Shown piece by piece: positions 9,901 through 17,633 of a stretch of DNA of 32,547 nucleotides; the first letter of the stretch is position 1, and each line of letters starts with the position of its first letter. Under the pieces are notes generated by a model. The model did not search any database, had not been told where the DNA came from, and saw only the letters and a list, made by a program, of their open reading frames with translations. The translations under genes were made by a program, and so were the position numbers. Source of the stretch: Pirellulales bacterium (lineage in GTDB: Bacteria > Planctomycetota > Planctomycetia > Pirellulales > S012-138); contig JALCBR010000059.1 of assembly GCA_028066245.1 (NCBI GenBank), positions 1 through 32,547 on the forward strand. The letters are read 5' to 3'.

Positions 9901-10809
9901 GATGCACAATCCATGCAGTATCTTCGGGGGACATTCGAACGCTCGCCAGAACGCAGGATGACTGTGGCCATGGGGCTTGCACAAAACCCCAGTCGGCAGA
10001 ACTGGCCCTATTTGATGCGTGCGCTACCAACCTTGGAAGGGCCGGCGGCGGTCGAAGTGCTAACCAAAATCCTGGAATCAAATCAAAAGCCTGATCGGCC
10101 CGAATCCGCAAGGCAAGTTGTCATTCTCGGCCTCAAGCTCGGCTCGTCCGGAGCGACCACCGCCGTCAAAGTTCTGGAAAAGTGGTTTCAGCGTCAGTTG
10201 CCGGCATCCGATGCCGGCTGGCAAGAAGCCCTCCCTGCCTGGCAAGAATGGTTTGCTGTGAACTTCCCCGACCTGCCACCGGCCAGCTTGCCTCGAGCCA
10301 TGGGAGCCAATCGCTGGAGTTACAATGAACTGCTTGCGGAACTTACAGACGGTGAACTCATAGCTCATCCTGCCGCCGGCGCTGTGATGTTTTCCAAAGC
10401 GCAGTGCGCTAAATGCCATCGTTTCGGCAGTGTCGGTGACGTAATCGGACCAGATCTGACGACGGTCGCTCAGCGATTTCAAAAGAAGGAAGTCCTGGAA
10501 AGCATCATTTACCCAGGCCATGTCATCTCCGACCAATATGCAACGCGGATTGTCCTGATGCGGGATGGGCGGCAGTTTGCCGGCATCGTTGGCTCTGCCG
10601 GGCCCGGCGCCTATCAGATTCTGCAAGCGAACGGCGAGAAGATTCGCGTGGCGCAGAACGATGTGGAAGAAATCGTCACATCGGCAAATTCAACGATGCC
10701 CGAAGGTTTGCTCAACAATTTGACCATGCAGGAGATTGTTGATCTGTTCGGCTATCTGTTTGCTGACCGTCGTGACGTTGCCCAGGCGCCGTCGCGCACG
10801 CGACAATAG
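6961..10809 (+). CDS. PVC-type haem-binding CxxCH protein with propeller and HEAT repeats
   Basis: Exported protein of 1282 residues. The ATG at 6961 is chosen because an AGGA lies 7 bases upstream and a signal peptide starts there (MSRRVIFAGMILFTVSS...). Domain order: signal peptide; a beta-sandwich like the galactose-binding-like domains beside glycosidases (residues about 45-200, motifs YELYVNGRFVGKG and NTIAVKT); a glucose/sorbosone-dehydrogenase-like propeller typical of planctomycete 'membrane-bound dehydrogenase' proteins, with calcium-loop-like DEDGDG and DSNGDG; helical HEAT-like repeats; and a C-terminal cytochrome c domain with CAKCH at residues 1149-1153. The family is very expanded in planctomycetes and is thought to act in periplasmic oxidation of sugars or other organics. 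The substrate is unknown, and no partner dehydrogenase lies beside it. Confidence 0.9.
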   Translation: MSRRVIFAGMILFTVSSSLMMATWGLTGRSAASSQQRSTTVKSDSGEAQWIWSAGSRLGATSPGTRYFRRVFGLRRPVEGTIEISCQDAYELYVNGRFVGKGHNWQSLDQYDIASELIDGRNTIAVKTSSASQTAGLVARVVVRGAGGPYVAFSTDESWMSSTTADAQWAWPNYDSSSWQPAVAFGEFGRTAPWNNRVRAADGGSGERFTLPPGFQVDRVAAPDDTGSLTAITFDENGHIIAAQEGGPLIRLYDEDGDGVPESMMEITTEINNCQGVLSVNGVVYATGEGKDGTGVYRLTDSNGDGVADDVKRLMAFSERMGEHGAHALQFGPDGWIYVMIGNHSQLADRISQESPYQNFYEGDLVQPRHEDAGGHAVGIKAPGGVIVRMSLDGQTKELFAGGFRNPYDFAFDPGGELFTYESDMEWDEGLPWYRPTRVLHVPAGGEFGWRSGWAKWPEYYLDSLPSIVETGRGSPTGVDFYDHDHFPSEYKGALFGCDWTRGRIVVVKMKREGATFSGEAETFIEGRPLNVTDIAVGPTGALYFSTGGRGTEGGIYRITSSNRSTDNQQSTGIYRALRQPQFYSAFAREAIALIQQEMGEDWNKQLPEVAFDNSASTGDRVRAIEFMYLYGPRPGRDGLITLTEDSIPQVRAAAVRLLGLLDVADVDSRLGELLVDDEAVVRAAACEALRRRKSADVPIDSVISLLADADRYVAAAAHRLLQTNPVANWREQVLKTEIPAVFNHGAVALLTTAPSKETALAVVESAQRVLQGFVNDKDFVELLRVLQLALLHGQLQATDVPQLIAVLDQEYPAYTNTNPVGGRRMNRELVRLLAHLEVSSAIDRMLEQTESEEPIEERLHVAAYASTIRQGWTSEQKVKLIAFFEKARDLEGGYSLSRYVENFAMDFGSSFSEVEQALILENALAMPTAALGVLAKLPEQPDATTLALLRRVDRQLDQLDSTPARRLQTGIVAVFGRAADAQSMQYLRGTFERSPERRMTVAMGLAQNPSRQNWPYLMRALPTLEGPAAVEVLTKILESNQKPDRPESARQVVILGLKLGSSGATTAVKVLEKWFQRQLPASDAGWQEALPAWQEWFAVNFPDLPPASLPRAMGANRWSYNELLAELTDGELIAHPAAGAVMFSKAQCAKCHRFGSVGDVIGPDLTTVAQRFQKKEVLESIIYPGHVISDQYATRIVLMRDGRQFAGIVGSAGPGAYQILQANGEKIRVAQNDVEEIVTSANSTMPEGLLNNLTMQEIVDLFGYLFADRRDVAQAPSRTRQ

Positions 10810-10853
10810 CGCATCTGAGAGGCTCATCGACAGGAAGCGACTGTTCCGCATAC

Positions 10854-10871
10854 GAGGAGAACACGCTCCTC
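10854..10871 (+). terminator. Hairpin after the PVC cytochrome gene
   Basis: GAGGAG (10854-10859) pairs with CTCCTC (10866-10871) around a 6-base loop, 45 bases after the stop codon at 10809. No T-run follows, so intrinsic termination is uncertain. Confidence 0.25.
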
Positions 10872-10891
10872 CCGGTCGCCGGGCCGCTTCT

Positions 10892-10920
10892 TTGCGCTGG
10901 CCGGTCGTCTGTGGCATAAT
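10892..10920 (+). promoter_or_regulatory. Candidate promoter for the HYExAFE gene
   Basis: TTGCGC (10892-10897), a 17-base spacer and CATAAT (10915-10920) make a reasonable sigma70-like pair. The expected transcript start, around 10926-10928, lies only 2 to 4 bases before the ATG at 10930, and no Shine-Dalgarno is present. The message may therefore be leaderless. Read by eye. Confidence 0.45.
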
Positions 10921-10929
10921 GCAAGTGAT

Positions 10930-11505
10930 ATGGCCAATCGTGACAATCACTATGAAGCCGCGTTCGAGGAATACCTCCGGCGTCGGCAGGTCCCCTATAT
11001 CGCTGTTGATGAAGCGAAGCGGGCGAAACTCTCCGGCGATTCCCTGGAAAGCCTGGACTTTGTCGTTTCAACCGCGGAGCGACGGTGGCTGGTGGACGTC
11101 AAAGGGCGGTTATTCCCTTCCGGTGCGGAACAGAAACAATACTGGAAGAATTGGTCGCCTCGGGAAGACTTGCTAGCGTTAGCCAGTTGGGAGCGGCTGT
11201 TTGGGAAAGGTTTCGCTGCGCTATTCGTGTTTGCCTATCACGTTGTCGGTGACCGAGCGCCCGTTACCCCGGAACGACTGTTCACGTTTCGAGATCGCGT
11301 GTACGCATTCATCGGCATCCCTTTGGAAAAATACGCACCGCGAGCGCGGCGCATTTCCCCCAAATGGGACACGGTGGCGATGTCGGTTTCCGGGTTTCGC
11401 AAACACGCCCGGCCGGTGGACGAGTTCTTCGCTTCGCCACAGCCTATTGATGCGTCAGTAGAGGATGTCACCGACCATGACCACGTGGCGACAGACATCG
11501 GGTAG
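10930..11505 (+). CDS. HYExAFE family protein, nuclease-like
   Basis: A 191-residue cytoplasmic protein that begins with the signature HYEAAFEEYL, which defines the HYExAFE family found in planctomycetes. Its first 60 residues have the layout of a PD-(D/E)xK fold: an acidic helix with Glu9, then Asp43 in SLDFVV, then Asp56-Val-Lys58 in WLVDVKGR, with 12 residues between the two aspartates. Such residues coordinate metal in restriction-endonuclease-like enzymes, so a DNA or RNA nuclease is plausible, but this is inference and the family has no function that I know of. It sits between the PVC cytochrome gene and a convergent desaturase, with no methylase or toxin-antitoxin partner. The start is the first ATG after a candidate promoter, and the conserved signature begins at residue 7. 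Confidence 0.85.
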   Translation: MANRDNHYEAAFEEYLRRRQVPYIAVDEAKRAKLSGDSLESLDFVVSTAERRWLVDVKGRLFPSGAEQKQYWKNWSPREDLLALASWERLFGKGFAALFVFAYHVVGDRAPVTPERLFTFRDRVYAFIGIPLEKYAPRARRISPKWDTVAMSVSGFRKHARPVDEFFASPQPIDASVEDVTDHDHVATDIG

Positions 11506-11593
11506 TTGCACCCTGCGTTATGTCAACACGTCATGGAGTTTATCTCATCGGGGATCATCGACTCGATCCGCCAGTCCAGAAGCTCCCAAAACC

Positions 11594-12574
11594 TCAAACG
11601 GCTGAAGCTTCGTCAAAGCTCACCAAGCGATCCCGCTCTGGGTCCCAAAGTTTGAGTCGCAAGCAACGAATAATCTCCGGAATCGCCAACGTTGTGCAAG
11701 CGGGAGATTGCAGTTCCTCAATCTTGGCCATTGCTTCGGGCAAGCGATAGAACGGTATCTTGGCGTTGAGGTGATGCACATGGTGAAATCCAATATTCCC
11801 CGTAAACCAGTGCATTACTGGATTCATTTTCATGAAGCTGGAGGAAATCAACGCCGCCTGGACATAATCCCAATCGGGAGCGTGGCGCAACTTCATGCCG
11901 GGGAAATTATGCTGCGCATAGAACAAATACGCGCCAATCCCGGAACCGACCAAAAACGGGATCAACCAGCAAAACCAGAGCGCGTGTGGGTTGAGAATTG
12001 ATAGCGCGACAATGACCCCCACATGCAAGCTGGCGGAAACCAGACCAAAGATATTTCGCTTTGGTTGTTGCAAGAAAGATTTCAGGCTCATCTCCCAGAA
12101 GAAAACTGTGATGTACCCCAAGGCAATGACCAAAGGATGCCGGGTCAACAGGTAGACAAACCGCTCGCGCCAGTTCATTGCCACGTATTGCTCGATGCTG
12201 ACGACGGGAAACGTTCCCAATGTTGGGCCAAACTTCCGAGCATTGTTCTTGTGATGATCGTCGTGAGAATGCTTCCAGATTGCCGGCGGGCAAAGCAAGA
12301 TAATCCCGATAGAATTCATCAGCAGCTTGGCAACCCATGACCCCCGCAAGATCGCCCCATGCTCGTAGTCATGAAAGATGATGAAGATGCGGACAACCAG
12401 TAATGACGCAACAAGGCTCCCCGCCAATGACAACGTCCAGTGAATGTTAATGAACGCCACCGTCAAAGCGCCGGCCAATAACGCCAAGGTACTCCAAAGG
12501 CTCCACCAACTGCGAAAGCGATTTTCAACCGCAAACTCATTGCTGGCGACCAACAGTTCTTTTCCAGTACGCAT
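11594..12574 (-). CDS. Membrane fatty acid desaturase
   Basis: A 326-residue integral membrane di-iron desaturase that would introduce a double bond into acyl chains of membrane lipids. All three histidine clusters of the family are present: HDYEH at 68-72, HSHDDHH at 102-108 (HxxHH core) and HHVHH at 264-268. His222 in the QHNF segment is a probable extra ligand. Hydrophobic helices lie at about 25-65, 80-98, 145-165 and 178-220, in the usual arrangement with the histidine boxes on one side of the membrane. Length and motif spacing fit bacterial delta-12/omega-6-like desaturases, but regioselectivity cannot be read from sequence. It is monocistronic, convergent with the HYExAFE gene. Only a weak upstream GGA is visible as a ribosome site. 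Confidence 0.9.
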   Translation of the reverse strand: MRTGKELLVASNEFAVENRFRSWWSLWSTLALLAGALTVAFINIHWTLSLAGSLVASLLVVRIFIIFHDYEHGAILRGSWVAKLLMNSIGIILLCPPAIWKHSHDDHHKNNARKFGPTLGTFPVVSIEQYVAMNWRERFVYLLTRHPLVIALGYITVFFWEMSLKSFLQQPKRNIFGLVSASLHVGVIVALSILNPHALWFCWLIPFLVGSGIGAYLFYAQHNFPGMKLRHAPDWDYVQAALISSSFMKMNPVMHWFTGNIGFHHVHHLNAKIPFYRLPEAMAKIEELQSPACTTLAIPEIIRCLRLKLWDPERDRLVSFDEASAV

Positions 12575-12915
12575 GATCCACGATAGATGTAAGTTGACTT
12601 TGGTGCGATTTCAACGTGGGACTGGCCACAAAGCCAAACCCACAGGGACTATACGAAAACTCGACGCAATGTTTGTCACGACGACGTTGCACTTTGGTCA
12701 AAGTTCTGTCAACGACGTAAATCGCCAGAGGCAAAGAACTAAGCAGTGCTAGCAGCGAACTCGGCTCCCCATCGGCCAGCCGTCAAGCATTGGCGCCAAT
12801 CGAAGCTGCCCTTCAGTAACCTCTCAGAGGGGGTATGAGCGCTGAGCGGCATCCGCCTCAGTCCTGAGAGCGCCACGAATGTCAAGAAACGGCCAACACC
12901 CGGCACAATTGATCG
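12575..12915. other. Intergenic region between isocitrate dehydrogenase and desaturase
   Basis: Both flanking genes read on the minus strand, so this holds the end of the isocitrate dehydrogenase transcript and the desaturase promoter. A nested hairpin at 12821-12870 is listed separately. A weak minus-strand pair (TTGAAA, 17 bases, TACATC) lies just before the desaturase start. I see no gene here. Confidence 0.45.
12821..12870 (-). terminator. Nested stem-loop after isocitrate dehydrogenase
   Basis: CTCTCAG (12821-12827) pairs with CTGAGAG (12864-12870). Inside it CTGAGCGG pairs with CCGCCTCAG with one bulged base around a CAT loop. It lies 46 bases past the stop codon of the minus-strand gene. 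There is no clear T-run, so it may be an RNA 3'-end structure rather than an intrinsic terminator. Confidence 0.35.
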
Positions 12916-14010
12916 CTACATCTTGCGACAGATTGCTTCCGCCATTTCCTGAGTCCCCACAGCGGTAGGATCATTGCGGTCGGGCTTCATGTCGTACGTC
13001 ACGTCAGTTCCTTCCGCGATGACATCAGACACGGCCCGTTCCAGGCGATCTGCTGCGTCTGTTTCGCCAAGGTGTCGCAGCATGAGCATGCCGGAGAGAA
13101 TGAGTGCGGTTGGGTTGACTTTGTTCATCCCTTTGTACTTGGGGGCGCTTCCATGTGTCGCCTCAAACACGGCGCCGTTGTCGCCGATATTGGCGCCCGG
13201 CGCGACTCCCAAGCCCCCAACTAACCCTGCACCCAGGTCGCTGACAATATCGCCGTAGAGGTTCTGCAGCACGAGCACATCGTAAGCTTCCGGTCGCTGC
13301 ACGAGCTGCATGCACATATTGTCAACGATGCGCTCCTCGAACGTGATGCCCGGATAATCGTTGGCGACGCGTTCAGCCGTGTGCAACCAAAGCCCATCAG
13401 TATGCTTCATGATGTTGGCTTTGTGTACGCACGTCACACTCTTGCGATTATTCTGTTGGGCGTATTCAAAGGCGCAGCGAACGATCCGTTCGGTGCCGGA
13501 AACACTGATCGGCTTGATCGAAACACCGGTTTCTTCGCCTTTCGTTTTGATCTTCCGATCCGTGGCCAACTCATTGATTGTGCCGATGAGTTTGTCCGTC
13601 TCTGGCTTGCCTGCTTCAAACTCAACACCTGCATACAGATCTTCGGTGTTCTCACGAACGATCACGACGTCCACATTCTTATCCGCGAAGAACGTGCGAA
13701 CACCGGGATAAATCTTGCAAGGACGAATACACGCATAGAGTCCCAGTTCTTGCCGTAGATAGACGTTGACACTGCGGAAGCCCGTCCCCACCGGCGTGGT
13801 GATCGGCGCTTTGAGAGCACACTGCGTCTTGCGAATGCTCGCCAGGACGCTGTCAGGGATGGGAGTTCCCGTGCGTTCCATCACGTCCACACCGGCTTCC
13901 TGTTCATCCCAGTTGATGGAAACCCCGGTGGCATCAACGCATTTCCGAGCCGCCATTGCGAGTTCGGGGCCTACGCCATCTCCGGTGATGAGTGTGACGT
14001 CATGTGCCAT
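12916..14010 (-). CDS. icd: Isocitrate dehydrogenase
   Basis: A 364-residue member of the isocitrate/isopropylmalate dehydrogenase family, converting isocitrate to 2-oxoglutarate and CO2 in the citric acid cycle. Isocitrate-type residues are visible: Ser80 and Asn82 in [10 protein letters not shown] (S113/N115 of the E. coli enzyme), Tyr126 in [10 protein letters not shown], Lys197 in [11 protein letters not shown], and the metal-binding Asp230, Asp254 and Asp258. The cofactor loop HGSAPKYKG has Lys291-Tyr292, the pair that marks NADP use in E. coli, but the later arginine (E. coli R395) is replaced by proline, so cofactor preference is uncertain. The frame is open to 14193; I use ATG 14010 because the family N-terminus ([12 protein letters not shown]) follows it directly. 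The enzyme is shorter than E. coli Icd (416) and nearer in size to the short homoisocitrate/NAD-type class. Confidence 0.92.
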   Translation of the reverse strand: MAHDVTLITGDGVGPELAMAARKCVDATGVSINWDEQEAGVDVMERTGTPIPDSVLASIRKTQCALKAPITTPVGTGFRSVNVYLRQELGLYACIRPCKIYPGVRTFFADKNVDVVIVRENTEDLYAGVEFEAGKPETDKLIGTINELATDRKIKTKGEETGVSIKPISVSGTERIVRCAFEYAQQNNRKSVTCVHKANIMKHTDGLWLHTAERVANDYPGITFEERIVDNMCMQLVQRPEAYDVLVLQNLYGDIVSDLGAGLVGGLGVAPGANIGDNGAVFEATHGSAPKYKGMNKVNPTALILSGMLMLRHLGETDAADRLERAVSDVIAEGTDVTYDMKPDRNDPTAVGTQEMAEAICRKM

Positions 14011-14347
14011 GGAATTGCCTGTCCGTTGCAATGAGGAGAAGGGCTGCGTCGATACGAGCGTTCCGCCTACTTTCGGCGATTTCGCGGGGAAATCTGATCT
14101 CAACCGAAGAGGAACGCCAATGGCGGCGAAGCTATCAGATGGTTTCCAAATCGTCAACGAGCCACGCCGTGTTAAGGTCGTCGCCGCGATCACGTTGACG
14201 AAATTTCGCTTCTTCGCTATTTTCCGCTACAGGGAATGCTGGCCGCAATCGCTGCTCGCATGGAGTGAACACGATTGACATGCCTGGCGCGACGTCTGCC
14301 CAGGCCGCCTGGGGACATCCGTCCCTTCTCATACATCGCTGGCAAGG
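14011..14347. other. Divergent intergenic region
   Basis: This separates isocitrate dehydrogenase (minus) from the glycosyltransferase pair (plus). A good plus-strand promoter is listed separately. The segment 14011-14193 is open in frame with isocitrate dehydrogenase but has no family similarity, so it is probably untranslated leader. Nothing else was recognised. Confidence 0.5.
14195..14223 (+). promoter_or_regulatory. Candidate sigma70 promoter for the glycosyltransferase genes
   Basis: TTGACG (14195-14200), a 17-base AT-leaning spacer and TATTTT (14218-14223) form one of the best -35/-10 pairs in the window. It points at the glycosyltransferase that starts at 14348, giving a leader of about 120 bases. 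Read by eye. Confidence 0.45.
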
Positions 14348-16204
14348 ATGCTTGCGTTCAAGAACCCATTGGCGGAGCCGACACTGCGGAGAGAGCCGCT
14401 CCCTGCGGCGAAGTGGGTACTTTGGGGGCTGCTGCTCGCCTGCCTAGTTCCCCGCGTGCTGATGGCTGGCCACCTTGAGGTGATCTGCGCGGATGGTGCG
14501 TACTTTATCGAACTCGCACAACAGATTGATCGAGATCAGCCGGTCCGAGCTGTTGGCCAATATGATTCCAATCTCTTTCCTCTGATTTTGATCTTGCTGC
14601 ACGACGCCGGCTTTCGCTGGGAGGACGGCGGTGCGTGGTGGGGAGTATTTTGCGGGACGTTGGCTGTCCTTCCGCTGTTCGGATGGATGCGACGGCAATT
14701 CGACGATCGCGTGGCGATTGTCTCCTGCCTGCTCTATGCGGCGCACCCTAAGCTTATTGAATGGTCACCGGAAGTCGTACGCGAGCCAACCTTCTGGCTG
14801 CTGCTCACTTCATCTTTGTATTTCACACACCGCGCGTTGGCGGAATTGAGAATCCGTTGGTTTGTGTTCGGCGGCATCACAACCTTTCTCGCAATCGCAA
14901 CCCGCTTTGAGGGCTGGTTCCTCCTTGGCGCAATTGCTCTTTGGGCCGCTTTTCGATTCAGGGCCTTGCCGGTCGCACGTTGGAGGCTTGCCGCAGGCTT
15001 GGTTTGCCTTGCAGCGTGCTTTCCGGTTTGCATGGAGGGAATCGCCCGCGGATACGGGTATCAGCATTGGCCGCTGGGAGGACTGCAAAGGCTACAACTT
15101 GTCCACGAATGGGCCGAATCGCTTTTCGCGGAACATGGGGGAGAGGAACAATGGCAGCAGAACTATAAACCTGCACTTGGCCTACGAGTGGAACAGGAAC
15201 CCTCCACAACCCAGGTCTCGACCTCCCAGAAACCTTTCGGTGAGCCATCGCAGGACAGTCCTCACCTGGAGAGCGCGTCCGACGCTACAGCACCATCTCA
15301 TACAAACCAAGGTGCAGAAGACGAAGTTCCAGAAAACGAAGTTCTAAAAGACCAAGGGGAAAAGCCGCAGTTAGAGAGCGGTCCGCCTGCAATCACCTCG
15401 CCTGCAGAATCAACGGTCAATGAGACCCATGTTCTGAGTCTCAAGAGATCGACACGTAAAACAGCATGGGTCTATCTGCGCACGCTTGAGCGCGGCTTCA
15501 CGCCGGTGTTCGGTATTCTTTTGACCATTGGCTATCTCTTCCACTGGCGTTTGCAGACTCGCTGGGACTTGATCCCGATGTTCCTGTGGTCCGTGGCAAC
15601 TCTGTGTGGGGTGTGGATTCACCTTTGGGCAGCGCAGGAATCCAGCAGCCGGTACGCGACGAGCATCGTCATCTTGGCCACTTCTTTCGCCGCGCTGGGG
15701 ACAATGAGCCTTTCGGGCGTGATTTCACGGGTCGCCGCGCGTATCAAGCCTCTTTGGCGTCAAAGGCCTGGCGCAGTTGTTGCGGCCTGGGTGTTGCTCT
15801 TCACCATTGTTGGCTGGGCAGACGCGCTGACTAGCGGGTACGAAGGGCGCGAAGCTCGCGTTGAGCTGGGGAACTGGATTGCCACGCGTTTTGGTCCAGG
15901 CGAAACCATGCTGGGCTCACATCGCTGGTCTCAGGCAAATCACTACGCCCGTGGCCGCTATTACACGCTGCCCGCCATCGACTGTACCTTGGGTGACATT
16001 GACTCGCTCGTCCATCGGCTTGAACCACGGGTGATCGTTCTCTCCGGAACGGAAATGATTCCCGAACAATGGGATATCGTCAGTGAACATTGCAAGGTTC
16101 TCGGATATCAGAGGTTGAGTGACGATGACCTTCCCGAACTCTGTCGCGCCAAGATCGTGGTCCTGCAAAAGGGCAGCAGTCCACGAGTCGCCCGTACAGA
16201 TTGA
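14348..16204 (+). CDS. Integral membrane glycosyltransferase (PMT/ArnT-like)
   Basis: A 618-residue polytopic membrane protein resembling the GT-C superfamily (dolichyl-phosphate-mannose mannosyltransferase, ArnT-like), which uses a polyprenyl-phosphate sugar to glycosylate lipid or protein on the outer face of the membrane. Helices start at about residue 22, and the first outer loop carries Asp49 in ICADGAYFIELA, the usual place for the catalytic acidic residue. More helices lie at about 97-112, 123-132, 148-160, 172-205, 214-228, 385-400 and onward. Residues about 281-362 are a polar, Ser/Pro/Glu-rich insert without helices, which is odd for the family. The ATG at 14348 overlaps its own AAGG, so ribosome binding is unclear. 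A GT4 gene follows after 64 bases, so an envelope-polysaccharide operon is likely. The exact substrate cannot be given. Confidence 0.82.
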   Translation: MLAFKNPLAEPTLRREPLPAAKWVLWGLLLACLVPRVLMAGHLEVICADGAYFIELAQQIDRDQPVRAVGQYDSNLFPLILILLHDAGFRWEDGGAWWGVFCGTLAVLPLFGWMRRQFDDRVAIVSCLLYAAHPKLIEWSPEVVREPTFWLLLTSSLYFTHRALAELRIRWFVFGGITTFLAIATRFEGWFLLGAIALWAAFRFRALPVARWRLAAGLVCLAACFPVCMEGIARGYGYQHWPLGGLQRLQLVHEWAESLFAEHGGEEQWQQNYKPALGLRVEQEPSTTQVSTSQKPFGEPSQDSPHLESASDATAPSHTNQGAEDEVPENEVLKDQGEKPQLESGPPAITSPAESTVNETHVLSLKRSTRKTAWVYLRTLERGFTPVFGILLTIGYLFHWRLQTRWDLIPMFLWSVATLCGVWIHLWAAQESSSRYATSIVILATSFAALGTMSLSGVISRVAARIKPLWRQRPGAVVAAWVLLFTIVGWADALTSGYEGREARVELGNWIATRFGPGETMLGSHRWSQANHYARGRYYTLPAIDCTLGDIDSLVHRLEPRVIVLSGTEMIPEQWDIVSEHCKVLGYQRLSDDDLPELCRAKIVVLQKGSSPRVARTD

Positions 16205-16268
16205 TGCACTGCCACAACCGATAGGCCGTTCGCACGAAGCGCACCGATAGAGAGGTGAACATCAAGCG

Positions 16269-17420
16269 ATGCGGATTTGCATGTATACGGAGACAGCGCT
16301 CCCGCGAATTGGTGGCCAAGAGATGGTCATCGATGCATTGGCCCGATGTTTCGCAAGGGAAGGCCATGACGTCCGCGTGCTCGCGCCTCGCCCCCACGGC
16401 CAGGCCTGCGGTGACGACGCCCGGCCCTATGAGGTTGTTCGTCACGCCCCGTTTGTCTCGACGCGCCGTTTCCTTGGTTGGTACGCGCGAGGGCTGGCCA
16501 GATTTTACAACCGCTGGCCGTTTGACGTCTTGCATTGCCACAGCGTCTATCCAACGGCCTATCTGGCCTCGCTTGTTGCATCGCGAATTCCCGCTCCGCT
16601 GATTGTCACAAGTCACGGGGGTGATGTCCGCGAGGGGAATGCCCGCATGCGCAAGCCTGGCGTTCGAGAACGACATTCACGCGGGATCGCGGCAGCGGAC
16701 ACCTTGGTCGCCATCAGTCGCTATACGCGCGATGGCTACCGACGTCTGGCGCCTCAGGCAGGCCCGATCGTCGATATTCCCAACGGTGTGGACTTGGCGA
16801 CCTTCGTACAGCCTGTGGAGCGCCCAGGGGCTTTGGATTCCGCAATTATGAGTGGAAACTTCATCCTGTCACTGGGACGGATGCATCCACAAAAGGGCGG
16901 CGATGTCCTTATCCGCGCTTTTGCCAGCGCATTACGTCAACTGCATCAGTCGCGGCTCCAACTTGTCCTGGCAGGAGGAGGACCGATGCGCGCCCAATGG
17001 GAAGCACTGGCCGAAACAGAAGGAGTCAAGGATCGCTGTCACTTTCCGGGCTTTGTCGCCGGGGAGACAAAGACGTGGCTGCTGCAAAACGCGTTGGCAA
17101 CAAGCGTTCCCACACGCCATTGGGAGGCGTTCGGATTAACCGTAGTCGAATCGTTCGCAGCCGGTCGGCCGGTCGTCGCATCAGACCTTCCCGGATTGGC
17201 CGATTTGATCTTGCCCAACCAAACAGGGTTGCTCGTTCCGCCAGACGATTCCCAAGCACTCTCTGCCGCCATTGTGAAACTGGCAAGCGGGAGCCGCTTC
17301 ACTGACCAACTTGGGCAAGCGGCACGGCGTTCTGCCGAGCAATATGCCTGGCCGTGCATTGCCGCCAAGCATTTGCAGCTCTACGAACAACTCGCGACCA
17401 AGCGCGCGTCAGCCGCTTGA
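16269..17420 (+). CDS. Glycosyltransferase family 4
   Basis: A 383-residue GT-B-fold retaining glycosyltransferase, cytoplasmic or peripheral at the membrane, that transfers sugar from a nucleotide donor onto a growing glycan. Visible family features are the N-terminal Rossmann start (MRICMYTETALPRIGGQE), HGGDV near residue 117, the mid-linker IPNGVDL, the C-terminal domain start LSLGRMHPQKGGDVLI, LAGGGP, and the donor-binding E-x7-E motif in EAFGLTVVE, followed by GRPVVASDLPGL. Length is normal for GT4. It lies 64 bases after the membrane glycosyltransferase on the same strand and is probably co-transcribed. A GAGAGG lies 12-16 bases before the ATG, a weak ribosome site. Acceptor and sugar cannot be read from sequence. 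Confidence 0.92.
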   Translation: MRICMYTETALPRIGGQEMVIDALARCFAREGHDVRVLAPRPHGQACGDDARPYEVVRHAPFVSTRRFLGWYARGLARFYNRWPFDVLHCHSVYPTAYLASLVASRIPAPLIVTSHGGDVREGNARMRKPGVRERHSRGIAAADTLVAISRYTRDGYRRLAPQAGPIVDIPNGVDLATFVQPVERPGALDSAIMSGNFILSLGRMHPQKGGDVLIRAFASALRQLHQSRLQLVLAGGGPMRAQWEALAETEGVKDRCHFPGFVAGETKTWLLQNALATSVPTRHWEAFGLTVVESFAAGRPVVASDLPGLADLILPNQTGLLVPPDDSQALSAAIVKLASGSRFTDQLGQAARRSAEQYAWPCIAAKHLQLYEQLATKRASAA

Positions 17421-17437
17421 ACACCCCTCATTCTGGG

Positions 17438-17475
17438 AAGGGCTCGATATCAAGCGGTCCTTGAAGTAGGCCCTT
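17438..17475 (+). terminator. Compound stem-loop after the GT4 gene
   Basis: AAGGGC (17438-17443) pairs with GCCCTT (17470-17475), and inside it TCAAG (17450-17454) pairs with CTTGA (17460-17464). It begins 18 bases after the stop codon. There is no T-run, so it may be a transcript-end structure rather than a true intrinsic terminator. Confidence 0.3.
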
Positions 17476-17633
17476 GGCGGGATTCTCAGTTTCGCAAGCT
17501 TGGATTCAGCCGCCGCAAAGGTGACTTTTCTTGCGATCCGCCAAAAAGCTGCTAGCCTCTGGTGCGTACCCACTTCCAGGATGCCTCTTGTTTCGTCTGC
17601 GATCAACAACTTCTAACAAGTGCGGTGAGTGAC

